Below, in pieces: positions 23,606 to 29,541 of a stretch of 29,541 bases of DNA. Where the stretch lies: positions 1 through 29,541 of the forward strand of contig CALGGV010000212.1 in NCBI GenBank assembly GCA_937915725.1, in the 5' to 3' direction. How positions within the stretch are numbered: the first letter of the stretch is position 1; each line of letters starts with the position of its first letter. The DNA comes from an uncultured Selenomonadales bacterium. Its GTDB lineage: Bacteria; Bacillota; Negativicutes; Selenomonadales; Selenomonadaceae. The notes beneath the pieces were generated by a model. The model saw nothing but the letters and a program-made list of their open reading frames with translations, was not told the origin of the DNA and did no database searches. A program made the translations under genes and the position numbers.

Positions 23606-24073
23606 ATGGCTGAAAAAAAAGTATTGCTGACACAGGAAGGCTACGACAAACTTGTAAAAAAACTTGAAAATTTAAAAAGTGTTCGACGCCTTGAAGTTGC
23701 AAACAGATTAAAAGCGGCTATCGCACTTGGCGACCTTAGCGAAAATTCAGAGTATGTTGACGCCAAAAACGAACAGGCTTTTCTTGAAGGAGAAATTGTA
23801 GACCTTGAAAATCAAATTCGCAATAGTGTAATTATTCATGAAGAGGGCGGCGATGTTGTTGCACTCGGTAGCACTGTAAAAATTCGTTTTCCGGACGGCA
23901 ATGAAAATACTTATACGATTGTTGGCTCAACGGAGGCAGACCCGGAAGAGGGCAGAATTTCGGATGAATCGCCTATTGGAGCCGCGCTTTTAGGGCAAAA
24001 GGCGGGTAGTACTATTCAAGTTCATGCTCCGGCGGGTATTCTTGAATATATAATTTTGGAAATTATTAAATAA
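23606..24073 (+). CDS. greA: Transcription elongation factor GreA
   Basis: Rescues backtracked RNA polymerase by stimulating transcript cleavage. The 155 residues have the N-terminal coiled coil with LTQEGYDKLVKKLENLKSVR and the tip acidic pair in the ALGDLSENSEYVDAKNEQAF motif, then the C-terminal FKBP-like domain (GSTVKIRF; SPIGAALLGQKAG). ATG 23606 has GAAAGGAAG upstream. lysS starts 15 bases downstream, a gene order seen in many firmicutes. Confidence 0.97.
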   Translation: MAEKKVLLTQEGYDKLVKKLENLKSVRRLEVANRLKAAIALGDLSENSEYVDAKNEQAFLEGEIVDLENQIRNSVIIHEEGGDVVALGSTVKIRFPDGNENTYTIVGSTEADPEEGRISDESPIGAALLGQKAGSTIQVHAPAGILEYIILEIIK

Positions 24074-24088
24074 TAAAGGGGATTTTTT

Positions 24089-25588
24089 ATGGCTAAAAAT
24101 TTACAACAGGAACAGCCGACTGTTGACGAAAATATTTTGATACAGGCGCGCCACGATAAATTAAATGCTTTCATTGAAAAAGGAATTGCGCCCTTCGGTC
24201 ATCGCTACGAAGTCACACACCACGCCGCAGATATTCGCGCAGAATACGGCGAAATTGAAAATGAACAAGACGCGGGCGAAGTTCAAATTGCCGGACGTTT
24301 AATGGCAATTCGCGGGCACGGCAAGGCAAGTTTTGGAACTTTGGCAGATCGTACCGGCAACATTCAAATTTATTTCAAATTGGATATTTTGGGCGAAGAA
24401 AAATATTCACAGTTCAAACTTTTGGATATTGGGGATATTATCGGACTGCGCGGGCAAGTTTTTAAGACTAAGCGCGGCGAATTAACTGTGCGCGTTGAAG
24501 ATTTTGATTTACTTTCTAAATCTTTGCGTCCGTTGCCTGAAAAATTTCACGGCTTGAAAGATATTGAAATTCGCTATCGTCAACGATATTTAGATTTAAT
24601 CGTTAATCCTGAAGTTAGAGAAACTTTTTTAAAGCGTACAAAAATTATTCAAGCGATACGCCAATATTTGGACGAAAGAAATTTTGTTGAAGTTGAAACG
24701 CCGATTCTTTCGACAATCGCAGGTGGCGCGGCGGCGCGTCCTTTTATTACTCATCACAACACGCTGGATATTGATTTATATTTGAGAATTGCAACTGAAT
24801 TAAATTTGAAACGCTTGATTGTCGGCGGCTTTGAAAGAGTTTATGAAATTGGCAGGATTTTCAGAAATGAAGGAATGGACAACCGCCACAATCCGGAATT
24901 TACAAGCGTTGAAATTTATCAAGCTTACGGCGATTACAATGATTTAATTGATGTTACTGAGGGTATTTGTTGCCTTGCCGCCGAAAAAATTTTTGGCACG
25001 ACGAAAATTACTTATCAAGGCGTCGAAATGGATTTAAAGAATCCGCCGAGAATTTCAATGAATGACGCCGTAAAAAATAAAACCGGCAAAGATTTTCTGT
25101 CCTGCGCGACGGTTGAGGAAGCACGCGCAATGGCTGACGAAATTGGCGTACCCTATGAAAAACGTTTTGGTATTGGCGGGATTTTGAACGCGGCGTTTGA
25201 GGCGAAAGTCGAAGAAGATTTAATTCAGCCGATTTTTATAACAGGGCATCCAACTGAAATATCGCCGCTTGCCAAAAAAAATTCCAATGACCCGCGCATT
25301 ACAGATCGTTTTGAATTTTTTGTTTACGGGCGTGAACTTGCAAACGGCTTTACAGAATTGAATGATCCTATCGACCAAAAGGCGCGTTTTGAAGAGCAAT
25401 TAAAGGCGCGTGAAGCCGGCGACGATGAGGCGCACGTTATGGATACAGATTTTATTTGCGCGCTTGAATACGGCTTGCCACCGACGGGCGGGCTTGGTAT
25501 TGGCGTTGATAGGCTTGTAATGTTGCTGACTGATTCTGCGTCAATTCGTGACGTTTTGCTTTTCCCAACTATGAAAGTTATTGATTAG
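24089..25588 (+). CDS. lysS: Lysyl-tRNA synthetase, class II
   Basis: Charges tRNA-Lys. The 499-residue protein has the N-terminal OB-fold anticodon-binding domain (VQIAGRLMAIRGHGKASFGT). The class II catalytic core follows: motif 1 near RYLDLIVNPEVRETFLKRTK, motif 2 in RIFRNEGMDNRHNPEFTSVE, motif 3 in GLGIGVDRLVMLLTDSASIR. The YGRELANGFTELNDPIDQ block is characteristic of LysRS. ATG 24089 has AAAGGGG upstream. The stop TAG is part of a repeat element that also precedes serA. Confidence 0.97.
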   Translation: MAKNLQQEQPTVDENILIQARHDKLNAFIEKGIAPFGHRYEVTHHAADIRAEYGEIENEQDAGEVQIAGRLMAIRGHGKASFGTLADRTGNIQIYFKLDILGEEKYSQFKLLDIGDIIGLRGQVFKTKRGELTVRVEDFDLLSKSLRPLPEKFHGLKDIEIRYRQRYLDLIVNPEVRETFLKRTKIIQAIRQYLDERNFVEVETPILSTIAGGAAARPFITHHNTLDIDLYLRIATELNLKRLIVGGFERVYEIGRIFRNEGMDNRHNPEFTSVEIYQAYGDYNDLIDVTEGICCLAAEKIFGTTKITYQGVEMDLKNPPRISMNDAVKNKTGKDFLSCATVEEARAMADEIGVPYEKRFGIGGILNAAFEAKVEEDLIQPIFITGHPTEISPLAKKNSNDPRITDRFEFFVYGRELANGFTELNDPIDQKARFEEQLKAREAGDDEAHVMDTDFICALEYGLPPTGGLGIGVDRLVMLLTDSASIRDVLLFPTMKVID

Positions 25589-25653
25589 GCAAGAGACAAG
25601 AGGCATTAGGCAAGAGAAAAAACTACTGCCTTTTGCCTACTGCCTACTGCCTT
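25586..25653 (+). repeat. Heptad palindrome between lysS and serA
   Basis: TAGGCAAGAGACAAGAGGCA on the G-rich side, AGGCATTAGGCAAGAG (25601-25616) and the complement CTACTGCCTTTTGCCT (25623-25638), then two more CTACTGC heptads. It shares the AGGCAAGAG word with the element after gpx. It includes the lysS stop and ends next to the serA ribosome binding site. Confidence 0.75.
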
Positions 25654-25669
25654 GAAAGGAGTTTTCCCC

Positions 25670-27244
25670 TTGTACAATATCCTTGCTGTTGACGGTATCG
25701 CCGCCGAAGGTATAGAAATTCTCAAAAAAAATTTTAACGTCGAAGTTCACGATAAAATTTCTGCAGCTGAACTTTTGGAAATTATACCGAAATTTGACGC
25801 GCTGATAGTTCGCTCGGCGTCAAAAGTTACTGCTGAAGTTATCGCCCGCGCAGAAAATTTAAAAATAATTGGTCGCGCAGGAGTCGGCGTTGACAATATC
25901 GACGTAAAAGCCGCAACCGAGCGCGGCATCATTGTCATAAATTCGCCGGACGGAAATACAATCGCCGCAACCGAGCATACTTTTGCAATGATGGCGGCAC
26001 TTTCCAGAAATATTCCGCAAGCTAATAAAACTATGCACGCTGGCGGCTGGGACAGAAAAAAATTTGTAGGCGTCGAATTGCGAAATAAAACTTTGGCGGT
26101 TATCGGCTTGGGCAGAATCGGCGCGGGCGTTGCAAAACGTGCGCAAGCTTTTTTAATGAATGTCATTGCTTACGATCCGTTTGTTAGTGCTGAACGCGCA
26201 GAAAGTCTCGGCGTCAAAATTGTTGAACTGGACGAACTTTTCAAAACTGCAGATTTTATTACAGTGCACATGCCGCTTAACAAAAATACAGAAAATATGA
26301 TAACCCTTGACAAAATTAAAATGATGAAGCCTACAACGCGCTTGATTAACTGCGCACGCGGCGGAATTATCAACGAAAACGATTTAGCCTTTGCACTGAA
26401 AGAAAAATTAATTGCGGGCGCGGCTGTTGACGTTTTTACAACCGAACCGCTTGCCGAAAATTCGCCGTTCCGTGAACTTGACAATATAATTTTGACGCCG
26501 CACTTGGGCGCGTCCACGATTGAGGCGCAAATTGGAGTTTCGCTTGATGTTGCAAATGGAATTGTTGACGCGCTTAACAATCGCCCCGTTTCAACCGCAG
26601 TAAATATGCCGCACATTCCCGCACACATTCTCAAAAAACTCGCGCCTTATATTACGCTTGCCGAAAGACTCGGGCGCACTATTACCGCGCTTAGCAAAAA
26701 TCCTATTTCCAACATTGAAGTTAAAATTAACGGCAAAATTACCGACGATAACACGTCCATAATTTCAACCGCCGTACTGCAGGGCGTTTTGTCAACTGCG
26801 ATTGAGCATGTCAATTTGGTTAATGCAAATTTGCTCGCGCAGGACAGGGGGATTAAACTTTCTGAAGTTACTTCAAATGTTGAGGGCGATTTTTCAAATA
26901 CTGTTACGGTTTCTGCCAATGGAAATTCTGTTACGGGTACACTTTTTGGCAACGAAGGGCGACTTGTGCTGATAAATAATTTCCGCGTTGACGTCGACCC
27001 GCACTCAAGAATTTTAATTTGCCCGCACATTAACCGCCCCGGCGTCATTGGTGAAGTTGGTACAATTTTGGCTGACTACAACATTAATATTTCAAGTATG
27101 CAAGTCGGCAAAACTGATATTGGCGGTACAAATTTAATGGTGTTGACTGTTGACAATCCAATTTCTAAGGCTGTTATCGACAAGGTTAAAAGTTCGGCGG
27201 CAATTTTTGACGTTACACTGGTTGCCTTTGAAGATGCTGAATAA
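25670..27244 (+). CDS. serA: D-3-phosphoglycerate dehydrogenase
   Basis: First committed step of serine synthesis, oxidising 3-phosphoglycerate with NAD. At 524 residues it is the long form: substrate domain, NAD domain (AVIGLGRIGAGVAKRAQAF), an intervening ASB domain and a C-terminal ACT domain (PGVIGEVGTILADYNINISS) for likely serine control. The D-2-hydroxyacid dehydrogenase signature VGVDNIDVKAATERGIIVIN and the catalytic Arg, Glu and His (CARGGIINE; LTPHLGAST) are present. TTG 25670 has GAAAGGAG at correct spacing; the upstream TTG 25652 lies before that site. A heptad palindrome separates it from lysS. Confidence 0.95.
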   Translation: MYNILAVDGIAAEGIEILKKNFNVEVHDKISAAELLEIIPKFDALIVRSASKVTAEVIARAENLKIIGRAGVGVDNIDVKAATERGIIVINSPDGNTIAATEHTFAMMAALSRNIPQANKTMHAGGWDRKKFVGVELRNKTLAVIGLGRIGAGVAKRAQAFLMNVIAYDPFVSAERAESLGVKIVELDELFKTADFITVHMPLNKNTENMITLDKIKMMKPTTRLINCARGGIINENDLAFALKEKLIAGAAVDVFTTEPLAENSPFRELDNIILTPHLGASTIEAQIGVSLDVANGIVDALNNRPVSTAVNMPHIPAHILKKLAPYITLAERLGRTITALSKNPISNIEVKINGKITDDNTSIISTAVLQGVLSTAIEHVNLVNANLLAQDRGIKLSEVTSNVEGDFSNTVTVSANGNSVTGTLFGNEGRLVLINNFRVDVDPHSRILICPHINRPGVIGEVGTILADYNINISSMQVGKTDIGGTNLMVLTVDNPISKAVIDKVKSSAAIFDVTLVAFEDAE

Positions 27245-27253
27245 TTTAATGCC

Positions 27254-27820
27254 ATGAAAAATAAAATTATTGTAAGTGCAATTTCAGCCGTCATAATTTT
27301 GGCGGCTTTTTTTCTATATGATAACAATTCAAAAGATATTACGGTTGCAGAAAATATTCCGCCGCCGAAAAAAGAAATTAGCGTTTACGTTTCAGGGCAA
27401 GTGAAAACGCCTGCGGTTGTAACTTTGGAAGATAACGGCAAATTGCGGGCGGTTGATGCTGTCAATGCAGTTGGCGGCTTAACTGAACTTGCTGACACTG
27501 AAATTATAAATCTTGCCGAGCCGCTTTTTGACGGGCAACATATTCACGTACCTACCAAAGAAATTTTTTTGCAGGAATTGCCAAATTCTCCAACAAGTAA
27601 ATCTTTTGGCGGCGTCGCGCAGGGCAATTTGATTAATATTAACACTGCAGACGAAAAAGAATTACAAAATATTCGTGGCGTCGGTCCGGTTATCGCAGGG
27701 CGAATTGTTGAGTACCGCACAAATAACGGCGCGTTTCAATCTATCGAAGAAATTAAAAAAGTAAAAGGTATCGGCGAAAAAACTTTTGAAAAAATGAAGG
27801 ATTCTATCACTGTAAATTGA
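27254..27820 (+). CDS. comEA: ComEA-like DNA-binding protein (SLBB plus helix-hairpin-helix)
   Basis: A membrane-anchored DNA receptor of natural transformation, by family analogy. The 188 residues have an N-terminal anchor (about residues 4-22), an SLBB domain (ISVYVSGQVKTPAVVTL, GQHIHVPT) and tandem HhH motifs at the end (INTADEKELQNIRGVGPVIA; IEEIKKVKGIGEKTFEKMK). ATG 27254 has no clear Shine-Dalgarno and lies 9 bases after serA, so it probably relies on coupling. comEB and comEC are not in the window. Confidence 0.9.
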   Translation: MKNKIIVSAISAVIILAAFFLYDNNSKDITVAENIPPPKKEISVYVSGQVKTPAVVTLEDNGKLRAVDAVNAVGGLTELADTEIINLAEPLFDGQHIHVPTKEIFLQELPNSPTSKSFGGVAQGNLININTADEKELQNIRGVGPVIAGRIVEYRTNNGAFQSIEEIKKVKGIGEKTFEKMKDSITVN

Positions 27821-27828
27821 ATTCTCGT

Positions 27829-27859
27829 AGAGGCGGGATTTTTTGTATTTCTCGCCTCT
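27829..27859 (+). terminator. Hairpin after comEA
   Basis: AGAGGCG (27829-27835) pairs with CGCCTCT (27853-27859) over a 17-base T-rich loop. T-run after the stem is weak (GCTCGAAAAATTTTT), so termination is probable but not strong. Confidence 0.5.
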
Positions 27860-27875
27860 GCTCGAAAAATTTTTC

Positions 27876-27904
27876 TTGCAAAATTTTAAATTATGAATTA
27901 TACT
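27876..27904 (+). promoter_or_regulatory. Promoter of the candidate non-coding RNA
   Basis: TTGCAA (27876-27881), 17-base spacer, TATACT (27899-27904). Predicted transcription start near 27911. No gene with a convincing start follows until the terminator at 28261. Confidence 0.7.
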
Positions 27905-28074
27905 AAAAAAGTAGTGAAGGAGAAATCCGCGCCGCAGGCGTCAGTAAGCCATTTACAGCACTTTTGGAGGCGAAAATCCCTTGAAATTGTCTGAAAATTA
28001 TTTCCGCGCCGCAAACCCCTATTTTGAGCCGCATTGCAACGCCATTTTCAAGGGGTAGGGTTTAAAAGTGCTTT

Positions 28075-28243
28075 CCCCGTAAGGGGTCGGAAATTTAAAT
28101 AATCTAAATTCGATAGTGCCTTTTGTAAACCAATAATTTTAAAAAATTCCCCATAAGGGGTCGAAAATACGTCATTTCTTTTTGTTCGCATAATGAATAG
28201 CTGTCATTTGTTGGTTTAAAGTAAAAAAAATCCCCGCAAGGGG
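28075..28243 (+). repeat. Three short hairpins of the form CCCC-NNAA-GGGGTC
   Basis: CCCCGTAAGGGGTC (28075), CCCCATAAGGGGTC (28149) and CCCCGCAAGGGGTC (28232). The first and third have GNRA loops (GUAA, GCAA), the second AUAA. All are followed by GUC and an A-rich run. Spacing is 74 and 83 bases. Compensatory evidence would need homologues. Confidence 0.85.
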
Positions 28244-28251
28244 TCTGAACA

Positions 28252-28285
28252 AAAAAATTAACCGCCCGTAAAAAGGCGGTTTTTT
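28252..28285 (+). terminator. Intrinsic terminator of the candidate RNA
   Basis: ACCGCC (28261-28266) pairs with GGCGGT (28275-28280) over an 8-base loop, preceded by an A-run and followed by five T. This is a strong plus-strand terminator. Confidence 0.88.
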
Positions 28286-28293
28286 AGTGCAAC

Positions 28294-28356
28294 AAAAAAA
28301 AGACTAAGGGAAAATCCCCTAGTCCTTAACCCTTAATCCTTAGTCCTTAGTCCTTA
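28294..28356 (-). terminator. Heptad repeat and terminator of the DAHP synthase gene
   Basis: On the minus strand the stop codon is followed by GGACTAAGGACTAAGGATTA-type heptads. GACTAGGGG (28324-28316) then pairs with CCCTTAGTC (28310-28302) and eight T follow. It combines the G-rich heptad words seen at 490 and 18416 with a true terminator. Confidence 0.8.
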
Positions 28357-29385
28357 ATCAATGACGATAGGATTTAAATTTTCGTCCTTCATAAATTTTG
28401 CAATTTTTTTAACGCCGTTCATTAAATCCAGATAATGTTCCTGCGTCAAAGACTGCGAGCCGTCAGAAAGAGCCTTAGCCGGATTTGGATGAACTTCCAT
28501 CATTAAGCCGTCCGCGCCCGCCGCAATAGCCGCAAAAGCCATTGGTTTAATCATACGCCATTTGCCCGTACCGTGCGAAGGATCAACGATTATCGGCAAA
28601 TGTGATAAATGTTTGACGGCGGCAACCGCGCTTAAATCTAAAGTGTTGCGCGTGTAAGTTTCGTAAGTTCTAATTCCGCGTTCACACAAAATAACGTTCG
28701 GATTGTCATTCATAATATATTCAGCGGCGTTAAGCCATTCGTCGATTGTTGCGGCAAGCCCGCGTTTCAACATTACGGGTTTTCCGCACTTGCCGACTTC
28801 CTTAAGCAAGCCGAAATTTTGCATATTGCGCGCGCCAATTTGTAAAATGTCAGAATACTCGGCAACAGGCGCAATTCCTTCAACCGTTGTAACTTCAGTG
28901 ATAATTTTTAAGCCGGTACGTTCCCGCGCCTCTGCAAGAATTTTTAAGCCTTCAACTTCCAACCCTTGAAAAGAATAAGGCGAAGTGCGGGGCTTGTACG
29001 CGCCGCCGCGCAGAAATTGTGCGCCGCCCGCTTTTACAATATCAGCCGCTGCGAAAAGTTGTTCACGTGATTCAACCGCGCAAGGTCCCGCCATTATCGC
29101 AGGTTCACCGCCGCCGATTTTTACGCCGTCCACGTCAATAACGGTATTTTGCGGATGAAATTCACGGCTTGCAAGTTTGTAGCTTTTTGAAATTGCGACG
29201 CTGTTTTCAACGCCCGGCAGTGCGTCAATCGCCACTGATACTAATTTTGTTTTATCGCCAATGACGCCAATAATTTTTTGTTGTGCGCCCTCCATAATTT
29301 TTGCCTGAAGTCCGGCAGATTCAACTACCCGCGTAACTTCGACAATATTTTCAAGCGTTGCCTCGGGACGCATTATAATTACCAT
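28354..29385 (-). CDS. aroF: 3-deoxy-7-phosphoheptulonate (DAHP) synthase
   Basis: First step of the shikimate pathway, condensing PEP with erythrose-4-phosphate. The 343-residue protein is the type I beta form found in firmicutes: an N-terminal ferredoxin-like (ACT-like) regulatory domain (MVIIMRPEATLENIVEVTRV, about residues 1-70) and a TIM-barrel core. The core has IMAGPCAVESREQL, FLRGGAYKPRTSPYSFQGLE, IGARNMQNFGLLKEV, PVMLKRG and VDPSHGTGKWRM, including the metal Cys, His and Asp. ATG 29385 has GGGGGA upstream and its own promoter. Regulation by aromatic amino acids or chorismate is plausible for the form with this N-terminal domain. Confidence 0.95.
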   Translation of the reverse strand: MVIIMRPEATLENIVEVTRVVESAGLQAKIMEGAQQKIIGVIGDKTKLVSVAIDALPGVENSVAISKSYKLASREFHPQNTVIDVDGVKIGGGEPAIMAGPCAVESREQLFAAADIVKAGGAQFLRGGAYKPRTSPYSFQGLEVEGLKILAEARERTGLKIITEVTTVEGIAPVAEYSDILQIGARNMQNFGLLKEVGKCGKPVMLKRGLAATIDEWLNAAEYIMNDNPNVILCERGIRTYETYTRNTLDLSAVAAVKHLSHLPIIVDPSHGTGKWRMIKPMAFAAIAAGADGLMMEVHPNPAKALSDGSQSLTQEHYLDLMNGVKKIAKFMKDENLNPIVID

Positions 29386-29418
29386 AAAAAATTTCCCCCA
29401 TTAATTCTATAACACAAA

Positions 29419-29541
29419 TTAAAAATCAACAGGCGGATTATAACATTTTTCAAGCCCAATGTAAATTGAAATTTTGAAACAATCGCCGCTAATCAAAATA
29501 ATATCGTTGCCGTTTCTGAAGGCAACGGGTTTTTCAATGTT
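29419..29541 (-). CDS. Partial reading frame at the right edge, unrecognised
   Basis: Forty codons without a stop enter from the right edge and end at TAA 29421-29419. Residues include AFRNGNDIILISGDCFKISI and end NPPVDF. There is no recognisable domain. The DAHP synthase promoter lies inside its last codons. A 7-bp stem (CGTTGCC/GGCAACG, 29505-29527) falls within it. It could be the true 3' end of an upstream minus gene, or chance. Confidence 0.35.
   Translation of the reverse strand, partial: NIEKPVAFRNGNDIILISGDCFKISIYIGLEKCYNPPVDF
29437..29465 (-). promoter_or_regulatory. Promoter for the DAHP synthase gene
   Basis: Minus-strand TTTACA (29465-29460), 17-base spacer, TATAAT (29442-29437), the latter preceded by TGT (extended -10). 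The transcript would start near 29430, leaving a leader of about 45 bases. Confidence 0.8.

Larger units (their letters stand above)
27911..28286 (+). ncRNA. Candidate structured RNA, about 375 nt, family unknown
   Basis: A promoter-to-terminator unit in the 530-base gap between comEA and the DAHP synthase gene. Long-range pairs are visible: AGCACTTTT (27957-27965) with AAAAGTGCT (28064-28072), nested inside it CCCTTGAAA (27978-27986) with TTTCAAGGG (28046-28054), and TAAACCAA (28126-28133) with TTGGTTTA (28211-28218). Three CCCC-tetraloop-GGGGTC hairpins stand at 28075, 28149 and 28232. The consensus signatures of tmRNA, RNase P RNA and SRP RNA are not seen. A 33-codon frame MNYTKK... from 27894 starts before the predicted transcript start and has no ribosome site, so I treat it as non-coding. 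The opposite strand gene excludes a riboswitch for the downstream gene. Confidence 0.6.

Noticed and set aside
25747..26634. Long minus-strand frames opposite serA
   Set aside because: serA is unambiguous on the plus strand; these are codon-bias shadows.
27894..27995. 33-codon frame MNYTKK... in the candidate RNA
   Set aside because: It begins before the predicted transcription start, has no ribosome binding site and no recognisable homology.
28075..28243. The three CCCC..GGGGTC hairpins as a CRISPR array
   Set aside because: Repeats are only about 14 bases, spacing is uneven (74 and 83), and no cas genes are present.
27911..28286. tmRNA or RNase P RNA
   Set aside because: No tmRNA-type start, tag frame or T-arm end, and no RNase P core motif could be found on either strand.

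Overview
The window reads as chromosome of an AT-rich Gram-negative firmicute, most likely a member of the Negativicutes (Selenomonadales type). This is inferred from firmicute-style genes and strong AGGAGG-type ribosome binding sites (YitT, an LtaS-like sulfatase, a ComEA fragment protein) lying beside outer-membrane traits (ExbB, ExbD and TonB, a GT9 heptosyltransferase, dTDP-sugar genes). TTG start codons are unusually common. I saw no rRNA, tRNA or integrase gene; the only clear candidate mobile gene is a free-standing GIY-YIG endonuclease.

Layout. (1) 1-6548: a plus-strand block with the end of rmlA, rmlC, a triple 134-142 bp tandem repeat, rmlB, a HicB-like protein, cbiD, cbiE, cbiT and a sugar aminotransferase; dTDP-sugar and cobalamin genes are interleaved. 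(2) 6559-8609: two tandem secreted DUF3298-type paralogues facing a minus-strand methyltransferase-like gene, with a possible RTX-repeat remnant behind it. (3) 8853-11409: a promoter, oppD and oppF without permease genes, and a YbjN-like protein. (4) 11479-14334: exbB-exbD-tonB and a heptosyltransferase. (5) 14371-16076, minus strand: the GIY-YIG endonuclease with a hairpin leader, and an orphan cheR. (6) 16236-19635: an uncharacterised protein, a CsoR-type repressor, thioredoxin reductase, two glutaredoxin-like proteins and glutathione peroxidase, a thiol-redox cluster. (7) 19748-21724, minus: LtaS-like sulfatase. (8) 21889-27820, plus: YitT protein, MBL-fold hydrolase, greA, lysS, serA, ComEA-like protein. 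(9) 27876-28286: a promoter-to-terminator unit with no convincing ORF that looks like a structured RNA of about 375 nt. (10) 28354-29385, minus: DAHP synthase, with a partial reading frame at the right edge.

The most interesting signals are non-coding. The first is the candidate structured RNA, which carries three CCCC-tetraloop-GGGGTC hairpins. The second is a family of heptad-based G-rich/C-rich palindromes that sit directly on the stop codons of six genes (rmlA, trxB, gpx, the MBL gene, lysS, the DAHP synthase gene). The third is the tandem repeat ahead of rmlB, each unit with a perfect 12-bp palindrome. Family assignments below come from motif reading, without database searches.
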